A DNA stretch of 64,000 bases, from contig NZ_JACLBZ010000006.1 in NCBI RefSeq assembly GCF_019748715.1, positions 37,836-101,835 of the forward strand. Direction: 5' to 3'. Under the pieces are notes generated by a model, which made no database searches, was not told where the DNA came from, and saw only the letters and a list, made by a program, of their open reading frames with translations. The position numbers were made by a program, and so were the translations under genes. Source of the stretch: Sporosarcina aquimarina (GTDB lineage Bacteria > Bacillota > Bacilli > Bacillales_A > Planococcaceae). Below, piece after piece: positions 9,294-17,305 of the stretch (the stretch's first letter is position 1; each line of letters starts with the position of its first letter).

Positions 9294-9337
9294 GTATTAG
9301 TAGCTCCCCTCATTATTTCGCTTCTCTAAATAGTTTA

Positions 9338-9493
9338 TCATTTTTTATCGAAGAGCGCTAAGCTTAGCGTTGCAATGGGACCGAGCAGTAAAGACAGCAA
9401 GAACCAATTGAAGCCGCTTCGATTCTTTCCTTGCGCGAGTACCGCATTAATGAGTGCGAGCGTCCCCCACCCGACAAAATATCCTTCATTCAT
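9338..9493 (-). CDS. Small conserved-looking membrane protein (51 aa)
   Basis: Short gene with GGAGTGA eight bases before the ATG at 9493 and a TGA at 9338-9340. The product begins MNEGYFVGWGTLALINAVLA and continues with a second hydrophobic stretch FNWFLLSLLLGPIATLSLAL, so it is a two-helix membrane protein with a short basic linker (QGKNRS). It lies 44 bases upstream of pepA on the same strand and may be co-transcribed. No function is known to me. Confidence 0.7.
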   Translation of the reverse strand: MNEGYFVGWGTLALINAVLAQGKNRSGFNWFLLSLLLGPIATLSLALFDKK

Positions 9494-9575
9494 TTACTAT
9501 CACTCCATTATTAGTTTGTTATACCATTGTATACGGTTTGAGTGATACGTTGGTTTCATGGACAGTTTGCCAAAC

Positions 9576-9604
9576 AAAAAAGGAACATTCAAGATGCTCC
9601 TTTC
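9576..9604 (-). terminator. Rho-independent terminator
   Basis: Stem AAAGGAGCA/TGTTCCTTT with one G-T pair and a short loop, followed on the minus strand by six T. It ends the 9624-9860 gene. Confidence 0.8.
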
Positions 9605-9623
9605 AATCCAAACTGCTATTCTG

Positions 9624-9860
9624 TTAGCTATTAATAGCTGTCGGTGCAATGTCATCGTTGGAATTTTGGTAGTTTTGCTCCCCAACTTTTGCACGAATTT
9701 CCTCTTCTGACAGCGGTGGCGGAATTTCGTGATCTGCCAGTGCTCTCGTTTCCGGAGGTACTTCAACATTTTCCAATGCAGCATTACGCGCATCAATTTC
9801 ACGTCCATATTGCTCGCGCTGTTCCACGGTAGATCTTTCGCCCTTCGGTAAATCAGCCAT
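9624..9860 (-). CDS. Small acidic hypothetical protein (78 aa)
   Basis: A longer frame runs up to 9956, but GAGGTGA at 9865-9871 points to the ATG at 9860. The product, beginning MADLPKGERSTVEQREQYGR, is hydrophilic, rich in Glu and Pro, and has no membrane segment. Not recognised. It is divergent from the YaiI-type gene, with about 90 bases between starts, and has its own terminator. Confidence 0.65.
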   Translation of the reverse strand: MADLPKGERSTVEQREQYGREIDARNAALENVEVPPETRALADHEIPPPLSEEEIRAKVGEQNYQNSNDDIAPTAINS

Positions 9861-9949
9861 ACATGTCACCTCAGTCTCCTGTTTTCCCTTATCTTTCCCC
9901 AAATTTGTTATACTAAACCTACTAAGTGAAGCGGAAGGAGTTCGACATT

Positions 9950-10387
9950 TTGACAACTATTTTAGTGGATGCGGACGGCTGCCCAGTCATTCAAGAAACC
10001 ATTGCGCTTGCCAATGAATTCAAGTTGCCTTGCGTGTTGATTTGCGACACGGCCCATGAAATGCATCGAGAAGGCGCGGAGACAATTACCGTTTCAAAAG
10101 GCGCAGATGCCGTGGACTTTGTATTGGTGAACCGAATCAAAAAAGGCGATATTGTCATCACTCAGGATTATGGATTGGCTGCAATGGCGTTGGCGAAACA
10201 AGGTTTGCCAATCGATCAAAATGGCAGACTGTATACAAACGAAAACATCGACCAATTGCTTGCCGCGCGACACCAAGCGCAGAAAATCAGACGTGCTGGA
10301 GGAAGATTGCGGGGTCCGAGAAAACGGACGGCTGAGCAGACGGAAGGATTTGTGTCCAGCTTGCGGAAATTGTGCAGCTCGTTATAG
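9950..10387 (+). CDS. YaiI/YqxD family protein (UPF0178)
   Basis: Member of the UPF0178 family, which has a PIN-like nuclease fold; the cellular role is not established. The start is TTG at 9950, nine bases after AAGGAG, giving 145 residues beginning MTTILVDADGCPVIQE. The acidic motif VDADGCPV at the N-terminus and VITQDYGLAAMALAKQG in the middle are family hallmarks. The C-terminus is basic (RRAGGRLRGPRKR), suggesting nucleic-acid contact. A small membrane protein follows on the same strand. Confidence 0.9.
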   Translation: MTTILVDADGCPVIQETIALANEFKLPCVLICDTAHEMHREGAETITVSKGADAVDFVLVNRIKKGDIVITQDYGLAAMALAKQGLPIDQNGRLYTNENIDQLLAARHQAQKIRRAGGRLRGPRKRTAEQTEGFVSSLRKLCSSL

Positions 10388-10426
10388 AAGGAGTAAATTC
10401 TATGGATACAGGCAGGTGTTGAAGAA

Positions 10427-10735
10427 GTGTTAAAATTATTGATCATGCTTTTTTGTCTATTCATTGCACTGCGGCTTCTTTTTAAAAAAAGACAAATCAT
10501 TTTAGGTTTATCCGTTAAACAAGTCTTCCTTTCAGTTGTTGCATACCTAGTTGCCGTATTAATTGGGACCGTTTGTATTTATTATATTGGGAACTGGATT
10601 GCAAAGAGCTTTGCAAGTCCCTTTCTTCAATATGCTGTATTCATATTGATCATTATTGTTACGTTTGCGTTCGTTCAACCCTTATTGCACAAAGCGGTTA
10701 ACAGAATCACTGACGGCAAATTGTTCAATGATTAA
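10427..10735 (+). CDS. Hypothetical three-helix membrane protein
   Basis: About 102 residues with hydrophobic segments near 2-18, 28-55 and 66-86. Start GTG at 10427 with a weak AGGTG site upstream; a nearby TTG is also possible. It lies 39 bases after the YaiI-type gene, so the two are probably co-transcribed and end at the terminator at 10749. Not recognised; no function inferred. Confidence 0.65.
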   Translation: MLKLLIMLFCLFIALRLLFKKRQIILGLSVKQVFLSVVAYLVAVLIGTVCIYYIGNWIAKSFASPFLQYAVFILIIIVTFAFVQPLLHKAVNRITDGKLFND

Positions 10736-10748
10736 AAAGCATCGGATA

Positions 10749-10792
10749 AAAAAGATCCCTTTTGATTTTTTCAAAAGGGATTCTTTTCTTGA
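10749..10792 (+). terminator. Bidirectional Rho-independent terminator
   Basis: Perfect 10-bp stem TCCCTTTTGA/TCAAAAGGGA with a TTTTT loop, A-run before and T-rich run after. It sits between the rightward YaiI operon and the leftward anti-sigma gene, and serves at least the former. Confidence 0.88.
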
Positions 10793-10858
10793 AGAGAATA
10801 CTTATTTTCATAAACCATCTCGCAGGTTTGTTCCTAAACTTTGATTCTCTGTTTTTTA

Positions 10859-11518
10859 TCATTCGATTACGTATAGATCTTTTAGAAGTATTTCCTCAGT
10901 TCTATCTTTATAATGTATGGTTACTTTATCTTCATCTTTTATTTTTAGTTGTTTTCCATCATCAAGCAAAAGTGTATTGTTATCTACAAAAGTATATCGA
11001 ACACTAATCCCTTCTTTCAAAAGTTTTGCCGAAGGAGAAAAATCGTCTCTCATTTCATAGACAAATATAGAATTTATATATCCTTCATCCGAATTTTCCA
11101 TCGTTAAAAGATAGCGGTTTTCTTTAGATGGTTTGAAGGTAAGTGTAGTAGTCATATCTTGGCTATGAATGTTTGCCTCCACGTTGTCGGCATTTGCTAA
11201 TCGCATGTCTACAAACGCAAAATAATAAATCGCAATCAATAGAAGAAAAACGGATACTAATGATGAGACAATAACCAAAACCTTTTTTCTGTTGTTGGTG
11301 CGTACTTTTTTGAAGTAATCAATATTTCTTTTTTCCTTTGTTCGCTCATTTTCATCTTTTCGGAAAAACTCTTCTTTCATCTCGTTTAGATAACTTCTGC
11401 ATTCTTCACATTGCGCCATGTGTTTATTCATTTGATTGTTGGTCTTCTCACTAGTTAGCCCTTCGATATAAGCAGAGGCTAAATCCTTAAAAACATTATG
11501 TTCCATTGCTTTATTCAC
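10859..11518 (-). CDS. Zinc anti-sigma factor (zf-HC2 type)
   Basis: Membrane-anchored anti-sigma factor expected to sequester the sigma factor encoded just upstream. The zinc motif H33-x3-C37-x2-C40 (HMAQCEEC) of the ZAS family is present in the N-terminal cytoplasmic domain. One membrane segment follows at about 78-103 and then an extracytoplasmic sensor domain of roughly 115 residues. The gene overlaps the sigma gene by 8 bases. The inducing signal is unknown. Confidence 0.88.
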   Translation of the reverse strand: MNKAMEHNVFKDLASAYIEGLTSEKTNNQMNKHMAQCEECRSYLNEMKEEFFRKDENERTKEKRNIDYFKKVRTNNRKKVLVIVSSLVSVFLLLIAIYYFAFVDMRLANADNVEANIHSQDMTTTLTFKPSKENRYLLTMENSDEGYINSIFVYEMRDDFSPSAKLLKEGISVRYTFVDNNTLLLDDGKQLKIKDEDKVTIHYKDRTEEILLKDLYVIE

Positions 11519-11993
11519 CCTTCCTTAATTCTAATTTTGCTCGGTAAAATGTTACTCTTGCCCAGTTTTCTGTTCTTTCAAATACGGTTCCTATCTCTTT
11601 AAAAGATAAGTCACCCAACAATCGAAGATATAGTATTTCTCTTTTTTCCTCACTAAGCCGCCGTGCTTTTTTAAAGAATTCCATTACATCTTCATGTCGT
11701 ATATACTCTTCCTCCAGATCGTAAAATTTTGTTTCTTCAAGACTTAGTGATGTTACCAGCTGCTGTTTTTTATTATTGCGATTGGTTTCTTGTAACCAAA
11801 CGTTTTTAGCAATCGAACAAAGCCATGTAGAGAATTTTGCTTTACCATTGCTATGATAGTTATTAATGGACTTTACTGCTTGATAAAATGTTTCTTGTGT
11901 TAATTCTTCTGCTGAATGAAAGTCATTCGTTAAAGTGAACAAATACTTGAAAATAAAATCTCCATATTCTAGATATATAGTATCTTTATCCAC
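11511..11993 (-). CDS. ECF-type sigma-70 family sigma factor
   Basis: Alternative sigma factor of 160 residues. Region 2 is seen in HSAEELTQETFYQAVKSINN and region 4 as the DNA-binding helix pair in LSFKEIGTVFERTENWARVT. Together with the overlapping zinc anti-sigma gene it forms a classic cell-envelope or stress module. It is a different pair from that at 2863-4408, and the two sigma factors are clearly divergent in sequence. Confidence 0.92.
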   Translation of the reverse strand: MDKDTIYLEYGDFIFKYLFTLTNDFHSAEELTQETFYQAVKSINNYHSNGKAKFSTWLCSIAKNVWLQETNRNNKKQQLVTSLSLEETKFYDLEEEYIRHEDVMEFFKKARRLSEEKREILYLRLLGDLSFKEIGTVFERTENWARVTFYRAKLELRKGE

Positions 11994-12316
11994 TGCCTAC
12001 CTCCCTCGTCCAACTTGGAATGATTCGAATTCGAGTAACCTATCTCAATGAAAGGTATTTTGTTGATCTAATTTACCATTTCTTTATAGTAAATCAACAT
12101 CTCAAATGGCTAATCACTTATATATCCAAAAATTTCAGGTTTCGTTACAACATTTTTAAATTTTCCATTCAAAACTTTGCATAAAAAAATAAACATCTTT
12201 TAAAAAGACGCAGATATGCATTTATTTAACTATACGAAAGGATCGATCACAAGACTTATTGAATAAAAGAACTAATTACTTAGGAGACCGAATAGGATAA
12301 GGTCTACTTTGCACAT
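11994..12316. other. Gene-free stretch upstream of the ECF operon
   Basis: AT-rich sequence without a credible reading frame on either strand. The part next to 11994 must hold the ECF operon promoter, but I cannot point to a convincing box. Short TTTAAAAAGA-like repeats near 12200 are low-complexity only. Confidence 0.4.
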
Positions 12317-12319
12317 TCA

Positions 12320-12359
12320 AAAAAACACAAGTGGTTTCAATCCTCCACTTGTGTTTTTT
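12320..12359. terminator. Bidirectional Rho-independent terminator
   Basis: Perfect 15-bp inverted repeat (arm AAAAAACACAAGTGG) with a 10-base loop, A-run on one side and T-run on the other. It is not directly preceded by a recognisable gene on either strand. Reading leftward it lies about 140 bases past the end of the threonine synthase pseudogene and probably ended that transcript. Confidence 0.82.
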
Positions 12360-12500
12360 GCGTGTTTATGAAAGTTTATAAGCTAATTCCTCGCTAACAA
12401 TATAGGGCTTTGAACTAAGGTTGGATTTTTATGGAAGCATCCTTTAATTCTAATTCGACTTAATGCCAGCTCCACATAAAGGGATTATAATTACCTCATC

Positions 12501-13550
12501 TTAAGATTTCGAATACTTTAAGTACCCTGCATAATTAATAGCTGAAGTGATTTCTACATAGAATCCTTTCGCTGCAAGTTTTTTACGAGATTCAGCTATT
12601 GCTTCTTCGCCAAATGTAATAAATGTGCCTTCAGTTTCTCGGATTGCTTCTAATATTTGCTTCGACCTTGCTGGCACTGCAATGGCAATCCCCTCTGCTA
12701 AAGTTCCTTCAATACGAACGGGCTTTGCAATTAACTCTTGTTTTTCAAACGCTTTAGCCAGTGGTGCGCAATTTTCAGCTTGAATGGCTACAATCTTTGG
12801 CATACGTTCAATTTTTCCCGCCTCTAAAAGTTCCTTGAAACCATAATATACACCTAATACTAATGTTCAGTTGCCTACTGGAACAATCACTGTATCGGGT
12901 GCTTTTTTTAACTGCTTAAAAATCTCAAATGCATATGTTTTCGTTCCTTCGTAAAAATATGGATTATAGACATGCCTGGCATAAAAAACTTGTTCTTCTT
13001 CAACAGCTAATTGGGCCGCAACAGCCACATCTTCTCTTATCCTTTTAATAGCTTTAACCTTTGCTCCATGTGCCTTAATTTGCGCAAGTTTTTTGGGTGA
13101 AGTATCGGCACTCACATAAACATCACATTCAATTCCGGCTCTTGCACCATAAGCAGCAATTGCTGTTCCTGCATTCCCACTACTGTCTGCAATCATTTTT
13201 TTCACGCCTAGTTGTTTTGCCAGAGTTACTAATACTGCAGCGCCACGATCTTTAAATGAAAGTGTCGGCATCATAAATTCTTTTTTCACAAAAGTACTTG
13301 ACTCTGCTTCATCTAATACAAGTAAAGGCGTTTGACCTTCACCTAGAGTAACAGATGACCATCCTGCCAAATCTTCTCCAGCGTTCACTGAAGACGCATA
13401 TCGCCAAATCGATGGATGGCTTGTCCATGGATCTTTTATTGAACCTACTTCGGATTTTAACAGGTTCAGCAGTTCGCCACATTCACATTTCCAGCGAGTT
13501 TCTTAAATCGGATAAGTTTCATTACATACTGAACAAATATAATTAGTCAT
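12501..13550 (-). pseudogene. Threonine synthase-like PLP enzyme, two nonsense codons
   Basis: A 350-codon frame that would encode a PLP-dependent threonine synthase-like enzyme (O-phosphohomoserine to threonine). The N-terminal zinc-ribbon-like part (CSVCNE, CECGELLNL), the PLP-lysine region SFKDRGAA, SSGNAGTA and VPVGN are all present in one frame. Two in-frame stops interrupt it. TAA at 13503-13505 falls between YPI and ETRWKC. TGA at 12867-12869 falls right after VPVGN, where a glycine is usual. There is no frameshift. Start ATG 13550 lies behind GGAGACG. Both stops fit single G-to-T changes (GAA to TAA, GGA to TGA). The break appears recent. Confidence 0.85.
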
Positions 13551-13563
13551 TTTCATCGTCTCC

Positions 13564-14160
13564 ATTATTCGATATTCCCTATTGCTTCATATTCAATTTT
13601 GATACAAAGATGTAGAAGGAAATGAAGCAGCCCTCTCAATGGAATAAGCATGAATGTGTATCCATAAAAACTTGTCCCGCAGACCTAGAATTTTTTAAAG
13701 TCGTGGAACAAAGGCTTGAAGATAGACCTGAATTGAAAGTTGAGAGTAGGATTTATATGTGGTGCTCATTCTCCTAATTAAGAGAGCAGATCACGCTGAA
13801 GGAAGTGGGCAAAAAAATATGGGTGCTTTGGCGAGCCCGTAATGACACGGACTGACAAAACACCCTTCAATAGCTAGAAAAAACACATATTCCATTGTCC
13901 CGATGACCATGAAAGCAACCGGCCTCATTGAGTGGCTCGCCTAACCAATAAGCAGACATTTTTAGGGGGTAAAATGAGTATTATTGGTCGTGCCTTTGGC
14001 TAATGGACTTACCAATAATATACCCTATCCTTCCAACTCAAAACTTATTTTCAGTTACAAATTCATTTTCTAAGAAATTAGACGTTAAATGATCAATAAA
14101 AAAATTGGTATTTTAACTTGACGCGCCGGGTCGCAAGTGACACGATTTTCCACTATTGTT
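13564..14160. other. 600-base gap with stem-loops and no clear gene
   Basis: No frame over about 60 codons is credible. A plus-strand stretch around 13680-13790 can be read as LEFFKVVEQRLEDRPELKVE, which looks protein-like, but it is stopped soon after and I do not recognise it. At 13979-14020 TATTATTGGT and ACCAATAATA form a 10-bp stem, and flanking GGGGTA/TACCCT can extend it. A second weak hairpin with GGGTG/CACCC ends lies near 13820-13875. Possibly remnants of a lost gene or a structured RNA. Confidence 0.35.
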
Positions 14161-14799
14161 TTATTTTACGTTATCAACAAAATCATATACTTTTTCCAAA
14201 GAAAGCAAATGGTGATTGCAATCGTCAGTATCTCGACAGATATAATTCCCTTTTGTAGTATAGGTTCCAGCAATATTGCCTTTTGTTTTTGTCATAAACA
14301 TACAAACAGGAGTCAGTCGGTTACATATTGCACAAATTTGCTTAGTTTTCGTTTCATCAAATGTACCGGTTAACCCAATCATGCCCTTCCGAGTAGGAAC
14401 GACCATATATCTTTTTTTCGTTCCAAAATCGTCATAACTAAAAAAAGACATTCTATTATAGTTCAGACTTTCTTTCGGCAACTTCATTTTTTTCACTTTT
14501 GGGAAAAGCTTTTGCAACTTCTGCTCTGAAAGCTCCTTGAACGGAATGATGTAAGCTTCTATTTCTACTAGATATTGTTCGGCTGTTTCCTTATCTACAA
14601 CATTTACTATTTGGTTAAGTAGGTTCCTTTGTGCGGCTGTTACCCCCGCAAACAAATCTACTGTTTTTTCGATTGACAGTGATTCTATCGCGCCAATGAC
14701 TTGTTGATCATTCACTGTTGCGTGACCATTCACTAGTTGTAATACCTGTCGTTTTATAAAATTAAACTGATCGTTTCTTATAAATTGTTCGTTCTTCAT
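14161..14799 (-). CDS. FusB/FusC family EF-G-binding protein
   Basis: Cytoplasmic protein that in staphylococci binds elongation factor G and frees fusidic-acid-stalled EF-G from the ribosome, giving fusidic acid resistance. A helical N-terminal domain is followed by a C-terminal treble-clef-like zinc domain with CAICNRLTPVCMF and YICRDTDDCNHHL; the four-ligand set C-C-C-H is visible. The frame also opens 11 codons earlier, but GAGGAG at 14809-14814 selects the ATG at 14799, giving 212 residues, matching FusB length. A 31-codon ORF lies 83 bases upstream. The chromosomal role could be intrinsic resistance or ribosome rescue. Confidence 0.9.
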   Translation of the reverse strand: MKNEQFIRNDQFNFIKRQVLQLVNGHATVNDQQVIGAIESLSIEKTVDLFAGVTAAQRNLLNQIVNVVDKETAEQYLVEIEAYIIPFKELSEQKLQKLFPKVKKMKLPKESLNYNRMSFFSYDDFGTKKRYMVVPTRKGMIGLTGTFDETKTKQICAICNRLTPVCMFMTKTKGNIAGTYTTKGNYICRDTDDCNHHLLSLEKVYDFVDNVK

Positions 14800-14805
14800 T
14801 TCTGT

Positions 14806-14956
14806 CAGCTCCTCTGTTTTTATGATGATCAAACAAAGTGCAAAGCCTTTAAATCGGAAATGGAGAAACTACATTCAAGCGATTAGATAACCATTCGCCC
14901 CATGCAAAGAATCGCCTTTTGATCATCTGGCTTTGCATGAGTCTTTTTAGAAGCTG
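14806..14956 (-). promoter_or_regulatory. Putative translational attenuator of the FusB gene
   Basis: Several mutually exclusive pairings are visible in the minus-strand transcript. CAGCTTCT inside the leader (14956-14949) pairs with AGGAGCTG (14813-14806), which contains the FusB Shine-Dalgarno. CATGCAAAG (14939-14931) pairs with CTTTGCATG (14909-14901). TGCAAAGCC (14937-14929) pairs with GGCTTTGCA (14847-14839). GATGATCAAA (14927-14918) pairs with TTTGATCATC (14833-14824). Such competing stems plus a leader peptide are the layout of ribosome-stalling attenuators like those of erm and cat genes. Function is inferred, not shown. Confidence 0.65.
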
Positions 14957-14978
14957 GCAATGCCATTTGAGTTGCCAT
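14883..14978 (-). CDS. 31-codon leader peptide ORF upstream of FusB gene
   Basis: Starts ATG at 14978 behind a near-perfect GGAGGTGA nine bases upstream, and ends TAA at 14883. The peptide begins MATQMALPASKKTHAKPDDQ and ends CMGRMVI. The very strong ribosome site, the position 83 bases before the FusB start and the stem-loops built from its own codons suggest a regulatory leader rather than a functional protein. It lies in a region otherwise without genes. Confidence 0.7.
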   Translation of the reverse strand: MATQMALPASKKTHAKPDDQKAILCMGRMVI

Positions 14979-15195
14979 CTTCACATCACCTCCCGAAATA
15001 TCGCCCTCTTTCTAATAGGCGCTACGTCGTTTATCATACAACTTTCTGTCTTTCGAGACAATATTTTTTGTAAACGAATTGCATGTATATAAAACAAACA
15101 ATAGACTAGTACTACACAAATAACCTATTGTTAACGGCTTTTTCCCCTCAATAATTAAAGTTCCCTATACTTGAGTTGGAACAGATTATTTTGTG

Positions 15196-15522
15196 TCATT
15201 GACGTGGTGCGAACAATATCACTGAAACACCAACCAAGCAGATACCTGCCCCTATAAAATCATATATATCAGGTGTTTTTTTATCAATTCCCCACCCCCA
15301 TAATACGGATAGAAAGACAAAGACGCCTCCATATGCTGCATACACCCTACCAAAGGATGGGAATGTCTGGAATGTAACTACCACACCGTATAAAACTAAT
15401 GCTATCCCTCCGAATAGCCCTAAAACAGCAGATTTATCCTCTCGCAACCATTGCCATATTAAATAACCTCCACCGATTTCAGCTAAGCCAGCTAAAAGGA
15501 AAATAATAACGACCTTAAACAT
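15196..15522 (-). CDS. ynfA: YnfA family membrane protein (UPF0060)
   Basis: Small four-helix inner-membrane protein of 108 residues. The pattern [17 protein letters not shown] at the N-terminus, [18 protein letters not shown] in the middle and [20 protein letters not shown] at the end is typical of YnfA, which is related in size and topology to small multidrug resistance proteins. Some homologues have been linked to cation export, but the role is not settled. Stands alone on the minus strand. Confidence 0.92.
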   Translation of the reverse strand: MFKVVIIFLLAGLAEIGGGYLIWQWLREDKSAVLGLFGGIALVLYGVVVTFQTFPSFGRVYAAYGGVFVFLSVLWGWGIDKKTPDIYDFIGAGICLVGVSVILFAPRQ

Positions 15523-15610
15523 CTTTAAAACCTCATCTCTTGAATTTCTGCAAACAATATAGCACGTTTATGCGACATGCATGCGATTGTTTATTAAACC
15601 ATCACACGTG

Positions 15611-16174
15611 TCAATTTAATAAAGTGTATGTGGTACAATTCCAGTGCTTTGAACTTGACCTTTTCTTACCTTCCCACCCCATTTTCTGAAGCTCTTTTGC
15701 GATCAGCATGTTAAAAAAACCATGACCTACCAATACTATCGATGTATGTATTTCAGCGTATACTGCTAATAATTCTGATGCCTTTTCAGCTCGATCTTTT
15801 GCTTCTTTCAAGGACTCACAATCTCTTGAATAGCCCAAAAACCATAAACACCTTAAAATCAGGCTCCAAGTACTCGGACTTAGTTTGATACTCCCCACTG
15901 ATGGATTGGGCAATTCTGTTTCACGAAACAAGGGGTCTGATACAGCTAATAAATTGGGTTTTAACAATCTTGCTGATTCTATAGACCTTTCTAAATCACT
16001 TGAAAAAACAATATTTGCCGATGCCATTCTATCAAGCGTATCTTCCGGATAAAAGTTTTCTTCAAAAACCCCTTGATTATCATACTTTCCAACCCAAATC
16101 TTAAACTCTTTACATTTCATTCGATTACTATCAGTACACGTAGATCTACCATGCCTAATTAATGAGATTTCCAT
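15611..16174 (-). CDS. Histidine phosphatase family protein
   Basis: Phosphoglycerate-mutase-like phosphatase of about 187 residues. The catalytic RHG motif is at residues 7-9 (SLIRHGRST) and the second catalytic histidine is in VLVGHGFFNML near the C-terminus. The frame runs 13 codons further upstream, but an AGGAGAG site at 16180-16186 fits the ATG at 16174. Substrate unknown; it could act on small phosphate esters or on proteins. Not in an obvious operon. Confidence 0.85.
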   Translation of the reverse strand: MEISLIRHGRSTCTDSNRMKCKEFKIWVGKYDNQGVFEENFYPEDTLDRMASANIVFSSDLERSIESARLLKPNLLAVSDPLFRETELPNPSVGSIKLSPSTWSLILRCLWFLGYSRDCESLKEAKDRAEKASELLAVYAEIHTSIVLVGHGFFNMLIAKELQKMGWEGKKRSSSKHWNCTTYTLLN

Positions 16175-16342
16175 AGTAACTCTCCTGCTATTCATTTTAT
16201 GATAATATACCACTAAATGGCCATTTTACTGAATAGGCGGAGGTCCATAATCTGGAATTACGATCGTTTGTTAAAACCTATTTTGTAAGTACCATTTGAT
16301 ATTTCATAATTTGGTCCGATTCCAAAAGATAACAATTACAAT

Positions 16343-16879
16343 TCACCTTTTACTTTTTCTCTTCCATTCTAGCGCCATTCGTTCCAAGTTCTGTACGAAG
16401 TTATTTTTACCGTCACTGTATCCTTCAATATCTTTTGGGAACTGTCGGGCAAGTCGCTCCTTTATATCCCCATATTCTTCCGCCGTTCCTTTATGTGAAT
16501 TAAGATAATCGCGTACTGCAAGATGTCGCTCAATCTGAGTAAAATTATCGGCTTGTAATATATGTAGTTGATGTGTCCTGTTTTCTCCGCCTTTTCTAAA
16601 ATACCTTCTTCCTTTCATACCCAATTCTCCAAGCGCCTCGTAACCTATTTCAAACATTTTTTCGTTATATTTATTGATATTCTCAATATCTTTGACTATT
16701 GGCATAATATCAATGATAGGCTTGGACTTTAAACCCGGAACCGCCGTGCTTCCAATGTGGTGAATCTCAATAATCTCTTCTTTTAATATCTCCTTAATCT
16801 TTTCCGCTTCCATTTTGAACAGTTTAACCCAGTTTTCATCATAGTTTGTTACAACAATATTCATAGCACGGTTCACCAC
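16343..16879 (-). CDS. GrpB family protein (UPF0157, nucleotidyltransferase-like)
   Basis: Member of the GrpB family, which has a nucleotidyltransferase fold and is mostly of unknown role. Visible motifs are HHIGSTAVPGLKSKPIIDIM at about residues 41-60, containing the GS and D-x-D-type active site, and RDYLNSHKGTAEEYGDIKE towards the C-terminus. Start GTG 16879 is chosen because AAGGAGGT lies eight bases upstream; an ATG five codons in is also possible. Such genes often travel as single accessory genes in Bacillales, as seems the case here. Confidence 0.88.
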   Translation of the reverse strand: MVNRAMNIVVTNYDENWVKLFKMEAEKIKEILKEEIIEIHHIGSTAVPGLKSKPIIDIMPIVKDIENINKYNEKMFEIGYEALGELGMKGRRYFRKGGENRTHQLHILQADNFTQIERHLAVRDYLNSHKGTAEEYGDIKERLARQFPKDIEGYSDGKNNFVQNLERMALEWKRKSKR

Positions 16880-16990
16880 GATATCTTACCTCCTTCAATT
16901 CCCTTGTTTGCACTCATTTTTATTCAGCTGCTTGGCTCGTTTTTGGAAAATACTGATTCAACTGTCGAACTTCATAAGAAGGATAGTAAA

Positions 16991-17185
16991 TTATAATTTC
17001 GAACTACACCACGGACAGAATTCAATTCTTACACTTGAAGAGCCACCATCATGGATTACCAACCCGTATTCGATGTCTTTAGCATAAAAAATTATTATTT
17101 TATCAGGACATTCAAATGGATCGCTATGCACATCACATTTGAAATTTGCGTGGTATTCCATATCTTCACAACAGTGTTTTTTCAT
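16991..17185 (-). CDS. DUF6980-type small cysteine-rich protein
   Basis: A 64-residue protein with paired cysteines at both ends: KKHCCEDMEYHANFKC at the N-terminus and EFCPWCSSKL at the C-terminus, with IIHDGGSS between. This is the pattern I associate with DUF6980; the cysteines probably bind zinc. It has a GGAG site before the ATG. Function unknown. Neighbours on the same strand are also accessory single genes. Confidence 0.78.
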   Translation of the reverse strand: MKKHCCEDMEYHANFKCDVHSDPFECPDKIIIFYAKDIEYGLVIHDGGSSSVRIEFCPWCSSKL

Positions 17186-17305
17186 ATATTTCTCCTCCTA
17201 AATTTAGCGTTCCATTTGTACGAGATGGACGCAATTATTCGCTGCTATAACGGATAGAGATTGTAATGCCATGCCCTATGAAGGAGAAGCTTTCAAGAGA
17301 AGTTA

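Noticed and set aside
10402..10422. Six-codon ORF with AAGGAG before the 10427 gene
   Set aside because: Too short to support; no stem-loops suggest attenuation.
12867..12869. TGA as selenocysteine or recoded codon in the threonine synthase-like gene
   Set aside because: The position calls for glycine in a PLP-binding loop, no SECIS-like hairpin is evident, and a separate TAA also interrupts the frame.
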